Positions 1-7,411 of a stretch of DNA of 64,000 nt are shown here, in pieces (the first letter of the stretch is position 1; every line of letters starts with the position of its first letter). The DNA lies in assembly GCF_009829925.1 (NCBI RefSeq), contig NZ_SNVJ01000021.1, forward strand, positions 1 to 64,000, given 5' to 3'. Source of the DNA: Teichococcus coralli (lineage in GTDB: Bacteria; Pseudomonadota; Alphaproteobacteria; Acetobacterales; Acetobacteraceae). The notes under the pieces are model-generated. The model had not been told where the DNA came from and did not search any database. It saw only the letters and a list, made by a program, of their open reading frames with translations. A program made the position numbers and the translations under genes.

Positions 1-23
1 ATTCAGTCAGGCCGGAAACCGCT

Positions 24-983
24 CTAGCCCAGGGTGAACAGCAGCAGCAGGCCGCGCTGGAAGAACATCTCGTTGTCGTCCGCCACCATGGCCACCCAGA
101 CGCGGCCGCCATGGCGGAAGGCGGTGACGCCCTCCCAGTTCTCGTGCGGCAGGCCGGTCAGCAGCGGCTCGGGCCGCAGGACGCTTTCCGGCGCCGGATC
201 GGTGAGCTGCGCGGCGGGAATGTGCAGCAGACGGCCGCTGAAGCCACCCTCCCAGAGGCTGAAGCGGCGCTCGACCACCAGCGCGCCGCCATCGGGCAGC
301 GCGCAGACATCGGTCGGGACAAAGCCGGGCGAGGGGCGGTAGCGCAGCGGCGTCCAAAGCTCCGGCGTGCCGATCCAGGCGCGCATCAACGGCCCCCGCG
401 CCACCTCAAGCCCCTCGGTGATCGCGAGCCAGCGGCCGTTCGCCAGCACCGTCAGGCTTTCCAGCCCCGCATTGACCGGCGCGCGGCTGAGGCCGGGCGG
501 AGCGGCCTCCAGCACCGAACAGGGGGCGCCCAGCTCGCGATAGAGGCAGATGTGGTGCCAGCGCTCGAAACCCACGAGCCAGGTGCCGTCGGGCAGCCGG
601 GCGAGGGACTCCGCATCACGCCGCAGCGGTGCCGGGGGCGCGAAAACCGCGTCGCTGCGCAGCCGGCCGGTGCGGATCGCCTCCAGCGTCCGCGGCTGTC
701 CGCCGGCGTCCAGCACCAGCCGCGCCTGCAGCCAGTAGCCGAGGTCGCTGATGGCCGTCAGGGTCAGGTCGTCGTCGATGTGCAGGCCGGAAAGCCCGCC
801 GAAGCCGATGGCATGGCGGTTGATCAACAGGCCGCCCCGCGACTCCAGTCCGGATCCGGGCGGAAGCGGGAGCGGCGGCTCCGGCAGGGCGGGGTCGGAG
901 TTGAAGCGCAGCGCGGCGCAGGCCCCCAGCCCCGCCAGCGCCAGCCCGCCGACCAGCAGGGCGCGCCGGCGGGAGCCGATCAC
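24..983 (-). CDS. Phytase-like esterase domain lipoprotein
   Basis: A 319-residue exported protein. The N-terminus has consecutive arginines (SRRRALLVGG) followed by a hydrophobic stretch ending in LAGLGAC, which fits a lipobox, so it is probably an outer-membrane or periplasmic lipoprotein. The body (GGLSGLHID, then repeated strand-like blocks such as ESLARLPDGTWLVGFER and GLESLTVLANGRWLAITEG) resembles the phytase-like beta-propeller family annotated as esterase-like activity of phytase. The substrate is unknown. It starts with GTG and shares four bases (GTGA) with the cobT stop, so it is probably translationally coupled to cobT. The TAG stop lies in a CTAG motif resembling the end of an intergenic repeat. 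Confidence 0.8.
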   Translation of the reverse strand: MIGSRRRALLVGGLALAGLGACAALRFNSDPALPEPPLPLPPGSGLESRGGLLINRHAIGFGGLSGLHIDDDLTLTAISDLGYWLQARLVLDAGGQPRTLEAIRTGRLRSDAVFAPPAPLRRDAESLARLPDGTWLVGFERWHHICLYRELGAPCSVLEAAPPGLSRAPVNAGLESLTVLANGRWLAITEGLEVARGPLMRAWIGTPELWTPLRYRPSPGFVPTDVCALPDGGALVVERRFSLWEGGFSGRLLHIPAAQLTDPAPESVLRPEPLLTGLPHENWEGVTAFRHGGRVWVAMVADDNEMFFQRGLLLLFTLG

Positions 984-2851
984 GCCACCAGCGGCGCCCG
1001 TTCGGTGGCGGCGCGCTGGAAGGCGGTGGCGGCATCCTCGTCGAACAGTTCCGCCAGCTTCTTCATCATGGTGCCGCCCAGCTCCTCGGCATCCACGATC
1101 GTCACCGCGCGGCGGTAGTAGCGGGTGACGTCATGGCCGATGCCGATGGCGATCAGCTCCACCAGGTCGCGCTGCTCGATGTCGTGGATCACCTTGCGCA
1201 GGTGGCGCTCCAGGTAGTTGCCGGGGTTCACCGAGAGCGTGCTGTCATCCACCGGCGCACCGTCGGAGATCACCATCAGGATGCGCCGCCGCTCCGGCCG
1301 CGCCATCAGGCGGCGATAGGCCCATTCCAGCGCCTCGCCGTCGATGTTCTCCTTCAGCAGCCCCTCGCGCAGCATCAGGCCGAGGTTCTTGCGGGCGCGG
1401 CGCCAGGGCGCGTCGGCCGGCTTGTAGACGACGTGGCGCAGGTCGTTCAGCCGGCCGGGGTTGCGCGGCTTGCCCTCCTGCACCCATCGCTCCCGGCTCT
1501 GCCCGCCCTTCCAGGCGCGGGTGGTGAAGCCCAGGATCTCGACCTTCACCGAGCAGCGCTCCAGCGTGCGCGCCAGAATGTCGGAGCACATGGCGGCCAC
1601 CGAGATCGGCCGGCCGCGCATCGAGCCGGAGTTGTCGATCAGCAGCGTCACGACGGTGTCGCGGAAATCGGCCTCGCGCTCGCGCTTGTAGGAGAGCGAG
1701 AGCAGCGGGTTGACCACGATGCGGGCCAGCCGCGCGGCATCCAGCGTGCCTTCCTCCAGGTCGAACTCCCAGGCGCGCTGCTGCTGCGCCAGCAGGCGGC
1801 GCTGCAGCCGGTTGGCCAGCTTGGAGACCACGCCCTGAAGGTGCGAGAGCTGCTGGTCGAGCTGCTGGCGCAGGCGCGTCAGCTCCTCGGCGTCGCAGAG
1901 GTCCTCGGCCAGGATCTCCTCGTCGAACTGCTTGGTGAAGGGGCGGTAGAGGCTGGCATCGTCGGTCGGCTGCACCTCGCGGCGCTGCTGCGGGCCGCCG
2001 GGGCGGTCCTCGCCCTCGGCGGCGACGCCTTCCTCCTCCTCCTGGCCCTCGCCCTCGTCCTCGGCGGCCTCGCCCTGCATGCTCTCGGGCTGGGCACCCA
2101 GCGTCTGGTCGGACTCGCGGGACTGGGATTCGCCCTCGGCGGAGTTGTCCTGCTGGCTGGTGGTCTCGGTGCCCTCGTCGCCGGACTCCTCATCCTCCGC
2201 CTCGGCCTCCACCTCGGCCTCGGCGAGGTCGAGCGCGGAGAGCAGCTTGCGGGCGGCGCGGGCGAAGCGGTCCTGGTCGGCCTGGCTCTCGGCCATCTCG
2301 CCCAGCGCGGCCTCGGCCTTCTCGCCCAGCGTGTCCCGCCACAGGTCCAGCACGCGCTGCGCGGCGGCGGGGGCGGGGTGGCCGGAAAGCCGCTCGCGCG
2401 CCAGCAGGGAAAGCGCCGCGGGGAGCGGCAACTGGTCCTTGCGGGTCATGCGGTCATAGCCCTCGGCCTCGCAGGTCTCGGCGAGGCGGGCATCGAGGTT
2501 GGCGGCGACGCCGGGCATGAGCGTGCTGCCCACCACCTCGACGCGGGCCTGCTCCAGCGCGTCGAACACCTCCTTGGCCTCGCGGCGGGCGGGGGTGCGG
2601 GCGGCGTGGGCGGCCTCGTCGTGATGGCGCAGGCGCAGCGCGATGGCATCCGCCGCGCCGCGCAGCCGCGCCATCTCGGCGGGCGGCAGGGCGCGCGTCG
2701 GCATCGGCAGGCGGGCGCGCTTGCCGGCCAGGCCCGAGGGGCCGGGCTGGTAGGCCACCTGCACCTCGGCGTTGCGCGCGATGGCGCGCAGCGTGCCGGC
2801 GGTGGCCCGCTTGAACTCTTCCTGGCGCGTCTGGTCCTTGTTGCCGCTCAT
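980..2851 (-). CDS. cobT: Aerobic cobaltochelatase subunit CobT
   Basis: CobT of the ATP-dependent cobaltochelatase (CobN-CobS-CobT), which inserts cobalt into hydrogenobyrinate a,c-diamide in aerobic cobalamin synthesis. It is 623 residues long, the normal size. The N-terminal half is helical; the middle (roughly residues 200-290) is very acidic (EAEVEAEAEDEESGDEG). The C-terminal third is a von Willebrand A domain with the metal-ion-dependent adhesion motif D406-N-S408-G-S410. It lies downstream of cobS on the same strand with a 104-base gap that holds palindromic repeats. CobN is not in this window. Confidence 0.95.
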   Translation of the reverse strand: MSGNKDQTRQEEFKRATAGTLRAIARNAEVQVAYQPGPSGLAGKRARLPMPTRALPPAEMARLRGAADAIALRLRHHDEAAHAARTPARREAKEVFDALEQARVEVVGSTLMPGVAANLDARLAETCEAEGYDRMTRKDQLPLPAALSLLARERLSGHPAPAAAQRVLDLWRDTLGEKAEAALGEMAESQADQDRFARAARKLLSALDLAEAEVEAEAEDEESGDEGTETTSQQDNSAEGESQSRESDQTLGAQPESMQGEAAEDEGEGQEEEEGVAAEGEDRPGGPQQRREVQPTDDASLYRPFTKQFDEEILAEDLCDAEELTRLRQQLDQQLSHLQGVVSKLANRLQRRLLAQQQRAWEFDLEEGTLDAARLARIVVNPLLSLSYKREREADFRDTVVTLLIDNSGSMRGRPISVAAMCSDILARTLERCSVKVEILGFTTRAWKGGQSRERWVQEGKPRNPGRLNDLRHVVYKPADAPWRRARKNLGLMLREGLLKENIDGEALEWAYRRLMARPERRRILMVISDGAPVDDSTLSVNPGNYLERHLRKVIHDIEQRDLVELIAIGIGHDVTRYYRRAVTIVDAEELGGTMMKKLAELFDEDAATAFQRAATERAPLVA

Positions 2852-2870
2852 CCGCTCCGGCTCCCCGCAT

Positions 2871-2945
2871 CAAGAGAAAGTGGGGGCGCCGCCCCCAACG
2901 CCCCCGCCGGGGTGACAGTGCCACCCCGGACCCCGCCGTCAGTTT
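2871..2945. repeat. Palindromic intergenic repeat, cobS-cobT gap
   Basis: The gap holds two hairpins: TGGGGGC/GCCCCCA (2881-2897) and a near-perfect palindrome CCGGGGTGACA-G-TGCCACCCCGG (2907-2929). The segment 2906-2943 matches 62015-62052 with one mismatch in 38 bases, so it belongs to a dispersed repeat family. It could also act as a transcript-stabilising or attenuating structure between cobS and cobT. Confidence 0.8.
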
Positions 2946-2955
2946 GGGCGCAAGC

Positions 2956-3963
2956 TCAGCCCTTGCGGACCATCAGGCCGGTCGGCACTTCCTCGTTGAA
3001 GCAGCGCTGGTAGTACTCGGCCACCGTGGTGCGCTCCGCCTCGTCGCACTTGTTGAGGAAGGAAAGCCGGAAGGCGAAGCCGATATCGCCGAAGATGCGC
3101 GCGTTCTCCGCCCAGGTGATGACGGTGCGCGGCGACATGACGGTGGAGATGTCGCCGGCGATGAAGCCGGCGCGCGTCAGGTCGGCCAGCGCCACCATGG
3201 CGTCGATCCGCTTCTTCGCCGTCGCGTCCTTCGGGTCGATGCCGAGCTTGGCGGCGACGATGCTGCTCTCCTGCGCGTGCGGCAGGTAGTTCAGCGTGGC
3301 CACGATGTTCCAGCGGTCCATCTGGCCTTGGTTGATCTGCTGGGTGCCGTGGTAGAGGCCGGTGGTGTCGCCCAGGCCCACCGTGTTCGCCGTGGCGAAG
3401 AGGCGGAAGGCCGGGTGCGGGCGGATCACGCGGTTCTGGTCCAGCAGGGTCAGCTTGCCCTCGACCTCCAGCACGCGCTGGATGACGAACATCACGTCCG
3501 GGCGGCCCGCGTCGTACTCGTCGAACACCAGCGCGCAGGGGTGCTGCAGCGCCCAGGGCAGGATGCCCTCGCGGAACTCGGTGACCTGCTTGCCTTCCTT
3601 GAGGACGATGGCGTCCTTGCCGACCAGGTCGATGCGGCTGATGTGGCTGTCGAGGTTGATGCGGATGCAGGGCCAGTTCAGCCGCGCCGCCACCTGCTCG
3701 ATATGCGTGGACTTGCCGGTGCCGTGGTAGCCCTGGACCATGACGCGCCGGTTGAAGGCGAAGCCGGCGAGGATGGCGAGGGTGGTGTCGCGGTCGAACT
3801 TGTAGGTGTCGTCGGGCTCGGGCACGTGCTCGGTGCGGACCGAGAAGGCGGGCACCTCCAGGTCGCTGTCGATGCCGAACACCTCGCGCGCATTCACCGT
3901 GATGTCGGGCAGGTCAATGGCGCTGGTGCTGCGGGGTTCGGTAAGGGTAGCGACCTTGCTCAT
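2956..3963 (-). CDS. cobS: Aerobic cobaltochelatase subunit CobS
   Basis: AAA+ ATPase subunit of the aerobic cobaltochelatase; it forms rings with CobT and drives CobN-dependent cobalt insertion. It has 335 residues. Walker A is GYHGTGKST at about residues 78-86 and Walker B is LVFDEYD at about 145-151, with GPRTVI-type sensor sequence seen here as MSPRTVITWAEN in the C-terminal third. It begins with ATG and is followed by cobT, and preceded on the same strand by a J-domain gene 91 bases upstream. Alphaproteobacteria commonly keep the order BolA, J-domain protein, CobS, CobT. Confidence 0.95.
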   Translation of the reverse strand: MSKVATLTEPRSTSAIDLPDITVNAREVFGIDSDLEVPAFSVRTEHVPEPDDTYKFDRDTTLAILAGFAFNRRVMVQGYHGTGKSTHIEQVAARLNWPCIRINLDSHISRIDLVGKDAIVLKEGKQVTEFREGILPWALQHPCALVFDEYDAGRPDVMFVIQRVLEVEGKLTLLDQNRVIRPHPAFRLFATANTVGLGDTTGLYHGTQQINQGQMDRWNIVATLNYLPHAQESSIVAAKLGIDPKDATAKKRIDAMVALADLTRAGFIAGDISTVMSPRTVITWAENARIFGDIGFAFRLSFLNKCDEAERTTVAEYYQRCFNEEVPTGLMVRKG

Positions 3964-4054
3964 CGGGCTCTCTCTGCTGTCGGCACTCGTGTCGCGGTCA
4001 GTCTGAACGGCTGCCGCAGGAGCCTCAAGCAGGCGAGGCTCAAGCGGGGAGGGC

Positions 4055-4663
4055 TCAAGCGGCCCGGCTGGAGGAGGAGGCGGAAGGCTTCGCCGGGGCG
4101 TGCTCCGCCGCGATCGCGGCCAGCCGCTTGCGCAGCAGACTGTAGGCGCGGTTGATATCCTTCAGGCGGTCCTCGGCGGACTTGTCGCCGCCGTTCGAAT
4201 CCGGATGGTAGCGCTTGGCCAGTTCCTTGTAACGGGCACGCAGCGCATCTTCCTCCAGCGGCCAGCCCAGCCCCATCAGGTCCAGCGCGGCGCGCAACTC
4301 CGGCGGCGCCTCCTTGGCGCTCTTGCGCGGCGTTGGCGGCGCCTCGCCGAAAAGGCCGAGCGGATCGCGGAAGATCTCCGGGTTCAGCTTGGTGTTGCCG
4401 AGCCGGCCCAACGGCCAGGTCGGCCGCTGCCAGCCGCTGTCCTCCCGGAGATTCTGCTCGATCTCGTCGGTGCTCATGCCTTTGTAGTAGTCCCAGGCCT
4501 GGTTGTAAGCCCGGACGTGCTCAAGGCAGAAATGATAGTAGTCGCGCAGTCGCGAACGGTCGCGAGGGGCGCGGAATTCTCCCGCGGCCTCGCAGCCGGG
4601 CGCATCGCACGGCGGGCTTTGGGAGGTGCTGTCGGATCTGGGACGTTCGCCGCGGCGGGCCAT
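4055..4663 (-). CDS. C-terminal J-domain protein (DnaJ-like co-chaperone)
   Basis: A 202-residue protein with its J domain at the C-terminus (LMGLGWPLEEDALRARYKEL, then KRYHPDSNGG). The HPD tripeptide that stimulates DnaK ATPase is intact. The N-terminal part has a CDAPGCEAAGEFRAPRDR segment and a conserved YYHFCLEHVRAYN block typical of this alphaproteobacterial family, with no G/F or zinc-finger region, so it is not DnaJ itself. I chose the ATG at 4663 (MARRGERP) because the longer frame upstream looks unlike the family. It is divergent from bolA and upstream of cobS; the client is unknown. Confidence 0.85.
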   Translation of the reverse strand: MARRGERPRSDSTSQSPPCDAPGCEAAGEFRAPRDRSRLRDYYHFCLEHVRAYNQAWDYYKGMSTDEIEQNLREDSGWQRPTWPLGRLGNTKLNPEIFRDPLGLFGEAPPTPRKSAKEAPPELRAALDLMGLGWPLEEDALRARYKELAKRYHPDSNGGDKSAEDRLKDINRAYSLLRKRLAAIAAEHAPAKPSASSSSRAA

Positions 4664-4759
4664 TTGTGGGTTTATGGGCGCGGATCGCGGGGGCCGCAAG
4701 CCGCCAGATGTCAAACCTTTCGCTTGGCAGGCCGCCAGCGACATGGAAAACCTCCCTGC

Positions 4760-5044
4760 ATGTCAACACGTGCTGAACGCATGCGGAATGTCCTGATTTC
4801 GGCCTTCGCCCCGGCGGAGGTCGCCATCCTGGACGAGAGCCATCGCCATGCCGGACATGCGGGGGCGGCGCCGGGTGGCGAGACGCACTACACCGTGCAG
4901 GTGGTCAGCCCCGCCTTCGCGGGGCAGAGCCGCGTGGCGCGCTCGCGGGCCGTGCATGCGGCACTGGCGGGCGAGTTCGGCTCCGGGCTACACGCGCTTT
5001 CGCTGCGGCTGCTCACGCCCGAGGAGGCGGGCGCCGCAGCCTGA
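4760..5044 (+). CDS. BolA family protein
   Basis: A 94-residue BolA-fold protein. Visible family features are the N-terminal helix, the segment AILDESHRHAGHAG and the later VSPAFAGQSRVARSRAVHAA, which correspond to the conserved HxGH loop and the second half with the helix-turn-like RxxxV motif. BolA proteins partner with monothiol glutaredoxins in iron-sulfur cluster handling and iron sensing, or regulate transcription and cell shape. It is divergent from the J-domain gene and ends 19 bases before the next gene. Confidence 0.9.
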   Translation: MSTRAERMRNVLISAFAPAEVAILDESHRHAGHAGAAPGGETHYTVQVVSPAFAGQSRVARSRAVHAALAGEFGSGLHALSLRLLTPEEAGAAA

Positions 5045-5063
5045 CCGGGCGGCCCGCACGACA

Positions 5064-6695
5064 ATGAAGCATTCGATCCTGTATGAGGACGAACATCTGG
5101 TGGTGGTGCATCACCCCGCCAAGGGTTCGCCGACCCTCGTCACCTTCGCCGACCTCACGTTCCGCCCGCAGGGCACGCGGATCTGGGGCGAGGACCTGGT
5201 GGCCAGGCTCGGGGTCAACGCCATCGGCTTCGTTGCCCGGCGGGAAAACTGGTACCCGACGGACTCCGTCGCGGCGGCCGCGCCCGCGGTGCGGGCGGCG
5301 CTGCGGGGGCCGGCCGTCGCCTATGGCTACAGCATGGGCGGCTACGCGGCGCTGAAGCACGCGGCGCGGCTCGGCGCCGGCTTCGCCTTTGCGGTCTGCC
5401 CGCAAAGCTCCATCGCGCCCGCCGACGCGCCCTGGGACAGCCGCTTCCACCGGTACCACCGGCCCGAGCAGCACCCCGGCATGCCGGTGCGCGCCGGCGA
5501 GGCCGGGCAGTTCAGCCTGCTGCTGGCCGATCCCTACATGCCCGAGGACCGCCGCCACGCCGAGCGCCTCGCGGCCGAGGCGGGCGTGCACTGGCTGCGC
5601 ACGCCCTTCATGGACCACGCCTCGATCTGGCTGCTGGTGGACAGCGCCTTCCTGGCGCAGGTGCTGCAGCATATCCAGGCGCACGACCTGGCCGGGCTCA
5701 CCCAGCTGATGCGCGACCGGCGCCACACCAGCCCGCACTGGTTCCGCCATGCCGGCAATGCCGCCTTCCGCCACGGCCATGTCGCGATGGCCAACCGGCT
5801 GTGGCAGCGCGCGCTGGAACTCGGCCTGCCCTCCATGGTGCTGGAGCAGGATATCGGGCGCCTGCTGCCGCAGCGGATGCAGGCGCTGCGGCAGGCCGGC
5901 CGGCTGCAGGCGGCGCGCGACCTGGCGCTGCAGCAGGCGGCGCTGCGTCCCGCCGACTTCACCAGCCAGGCCAATGCCGCCCATGCGCTGCTCGGCATGA
6001 ACGAATCCGAGGCGGCCGAGGCGCCGTTCCGCGCCGCGCTGGCGCTGCGGCAGGACGTCGGCCACATCTTTCAGGGACTGAGCCTGGTGCTCGCCAATCT
6101 CGGGCGCCTGCCCGAGGCGGTGCAGGTCGGCCAGCGCGGCGTCGGTGCCGTGCCCGGCGACCTCGCCCTGCAGATGCATTACGGCCATCTGCTGCTGAAT
6201 GCCGCCAAGGTGAACGAGGCGGAGGAGCAGTTCCGCGCCGTGCTGGAGAAGGAGCCCGCCAGCCGGCAGGCGCTGCTCGGCCTCAGTCACACGCTTGCCG
6301 CCCGCGGCAGCCGCGCCGAGGCCATCGAGGCGGCGCGGCAGGTGATCGCCGAGGGCGGGACCGATGCCGGTGCTTTTCTGTGGCTCGGCCAGCTTCTGCT
6401 CTATGTCGGCGAGCCGGCGGAGGCGGAGCCGGTGTTCCGCGATGCCCTGGCCGCCGCGCCCGAGATCGGCGCCGCGCATATCGGCCTGGCGCGCGCACTG
6501 GAGCGGACCGGCCAGCTCGAGGAAGCGCGGCGCGTCGCCGCCGAGGCCGCCCGCCTGCTGCCGCAGGACCCGAAGGTGCAGGCGATCGCCTCCCGGCTGG
6601 GGCCGCCGAGCCGGGCGACGCCCGAGCAGGCGGTCGTCCAGGCTTCGCCCGTGCGGCGCTGGCTGCATGCCTTCTTCAGCCGGGATGACGACTGA
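5064..6695 (+). CDS. Alpha/beta-hydrolase-like domain fused to TPR repeats
   Basis: A 543-residue two-part protein. The first ~210 residues look like an alpha/beta hydrolase: a nucleophile elbow GYSMGG, and a histidine in FMDHASIWLL where a catalytic His would be expected. From about residue 220 onward the chain is a TPR superhelix; repeats such as GNAAFRHGHVAMANRLWQRA and LGLSHTLAARGSRAEAIEAA are plain. No signal peptide is evident, so it is probably cytoplasmic. Similar hydrolase-TPR proteins occur near glycan or secretion genes in alphaproteobacteria, but nothing here identifies a substrate. The start ATG at 5064 follows bolA closely. Confidence 0.75.
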   Translation: MKHSILYEDEHLVVVHHPAKGSPTLVTFADLTFRPQGTRIWGEDLVARLGVNAIGFVARRENWYPTDSVAAAAPAVRAALRGPAVAYGYSMGGYAALKHAARLGAGFAFAVCPQSSIAPADAPWDSRFHRYHRPEQHPGMPVRAGEAGQFSLLLADPYMPEDRRHAERLAAEAGVHWLRTPFMDHASIWLLVDSAFLAQVLQHIQAHDLAGLTQLMRDRRHTSPHWFRHAGNAAFRHGHVAMANRLWQRALELGLPSMVLEQDIGRLLPQRMQALRQAGRLQAARDLALQQAALRPADFTSQANAAHALLGMNESEAAEAPFRAALALRQDVGHIFQGLSLVLANLGRLPEAVQVGQRGVGAVPGDLALQMHYGHLLLNAAKVNEAEEQFRAVLEKEPASRQALLGLSHTLAARGSRAEAIEAARQVIAEGGTDAGAFLWLGQLLLYVGEPAEAEPVFRDALAAAPEIGAAHIGLARALERTGQLEEARRVAAEAARLLPQDPKVQAIASRLGPPSRATPEQAVVQASPVRRWLHAFFSRDDD

Positions 6696-6731
6696 GGCCC
6701 GAAGGGGCGAGCCTGGGCCGCCCGCCCTTCC

Positions 6732-7301
6732 TTATTCCGCCGCCCGCGCCGGCTTGGCGTATTCCGGCCAGCGCTGCGCCACGATCGGGCTGTCCTCGCC
6801 ATAGGCGAGGCAGGTGTTCAGCAGCGCCGGCGGCTTGCGCGGCCCTTCCGCGGCGGCTTCCCTTTTCCGGCGCGCCTGGCGGGCCGAATAGGTCGTCTGG
6901 AAGGCCACGGTCGCCATTTGCGCCAGCATCTCGCGCAGATGCGTGCAGCCCACCGTGCCGCCGACCCGCTCCTGCACCGCTCGGTTGAAGCCTGGCCCGA
7001 TGCGCAGCCCGGCCAGCCGCGCGAAGTTCGGCGCCGCCTTCGGGCAGATGCTGTAGGGGCTGAACTCGGTATCGGCCTCGCATTCCTGGATGACGAGCTC
7101 GGCATCCACGGTCAGGCGGATCCACATGCCATGCAGCGCATCGCCGGGCGCCACATGGCGGTTCTCGGTCTCGAAGCCGTAGCTCTTGGTGTCGACCAGA
7201 TGGGCCTCGATGTCGAACAGCCCATCCTCCCGCTCGAAGCCCTGCATGTCGAGGACGCGGCGGTGCAGCGGCTCACGTCTGGCGGGCGCGGAGAGGGGCA
7301 T
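6732..7301 (-). CDS. DUF2889 domain protein
   Basis: A 189-residue protein of the DUF2889 family, function unknown. Features: RRVLDMQGFEREDGLFDIEA at the start of the conserved domain, the HGMWIRLTVD block, a conserved cysteine in SICPKAAP and the segment GTVGCTHLREMLAQ. The C-terminus is variable. The ATG at 7301 is chosen because the longer upstream frame is alanine/proline-rich shadow sequence. It is convergent with the hydrolase-TPR gene (36 bases apart). No signal peptide or membrane span is seen. Confidence 0.75.
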   Translation of the reverse strand: MPLSAPARREPLHRRVLDMQGFEREDGLFDIEAHLVDTKSYGFETENRHVAPGDALHGMWIRLTVDAELVIQECEADTEFSPYSICPKAAPNFARLAGLRIGPGFNRAVQERVGGTVGCTHLREMLAQMATVAFQTTYSARQARRKREAAAEGPRKPPALLNTCLAYGEDSPIVAQRWPEYAKPARAAE

Positions 7302-7411
7302 GGGCGGGTCTCCCGGCATGGTGCGGTGCGGCAGCAACCTTCCGCATATGGCACGGCCGCGCCAGGGCCAAAAGCCCGGGCATGGCTGCCATCCCGCCGC
7401 CGGGACGCGCC

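Noticed and set aside
2852..2955. A cobalamin riboswitch between cobS and cobT
   Set aside because: The gap is only 104 bases, filled by palindromes shared with an unrelated locus; no B12-box-like sequence seen.
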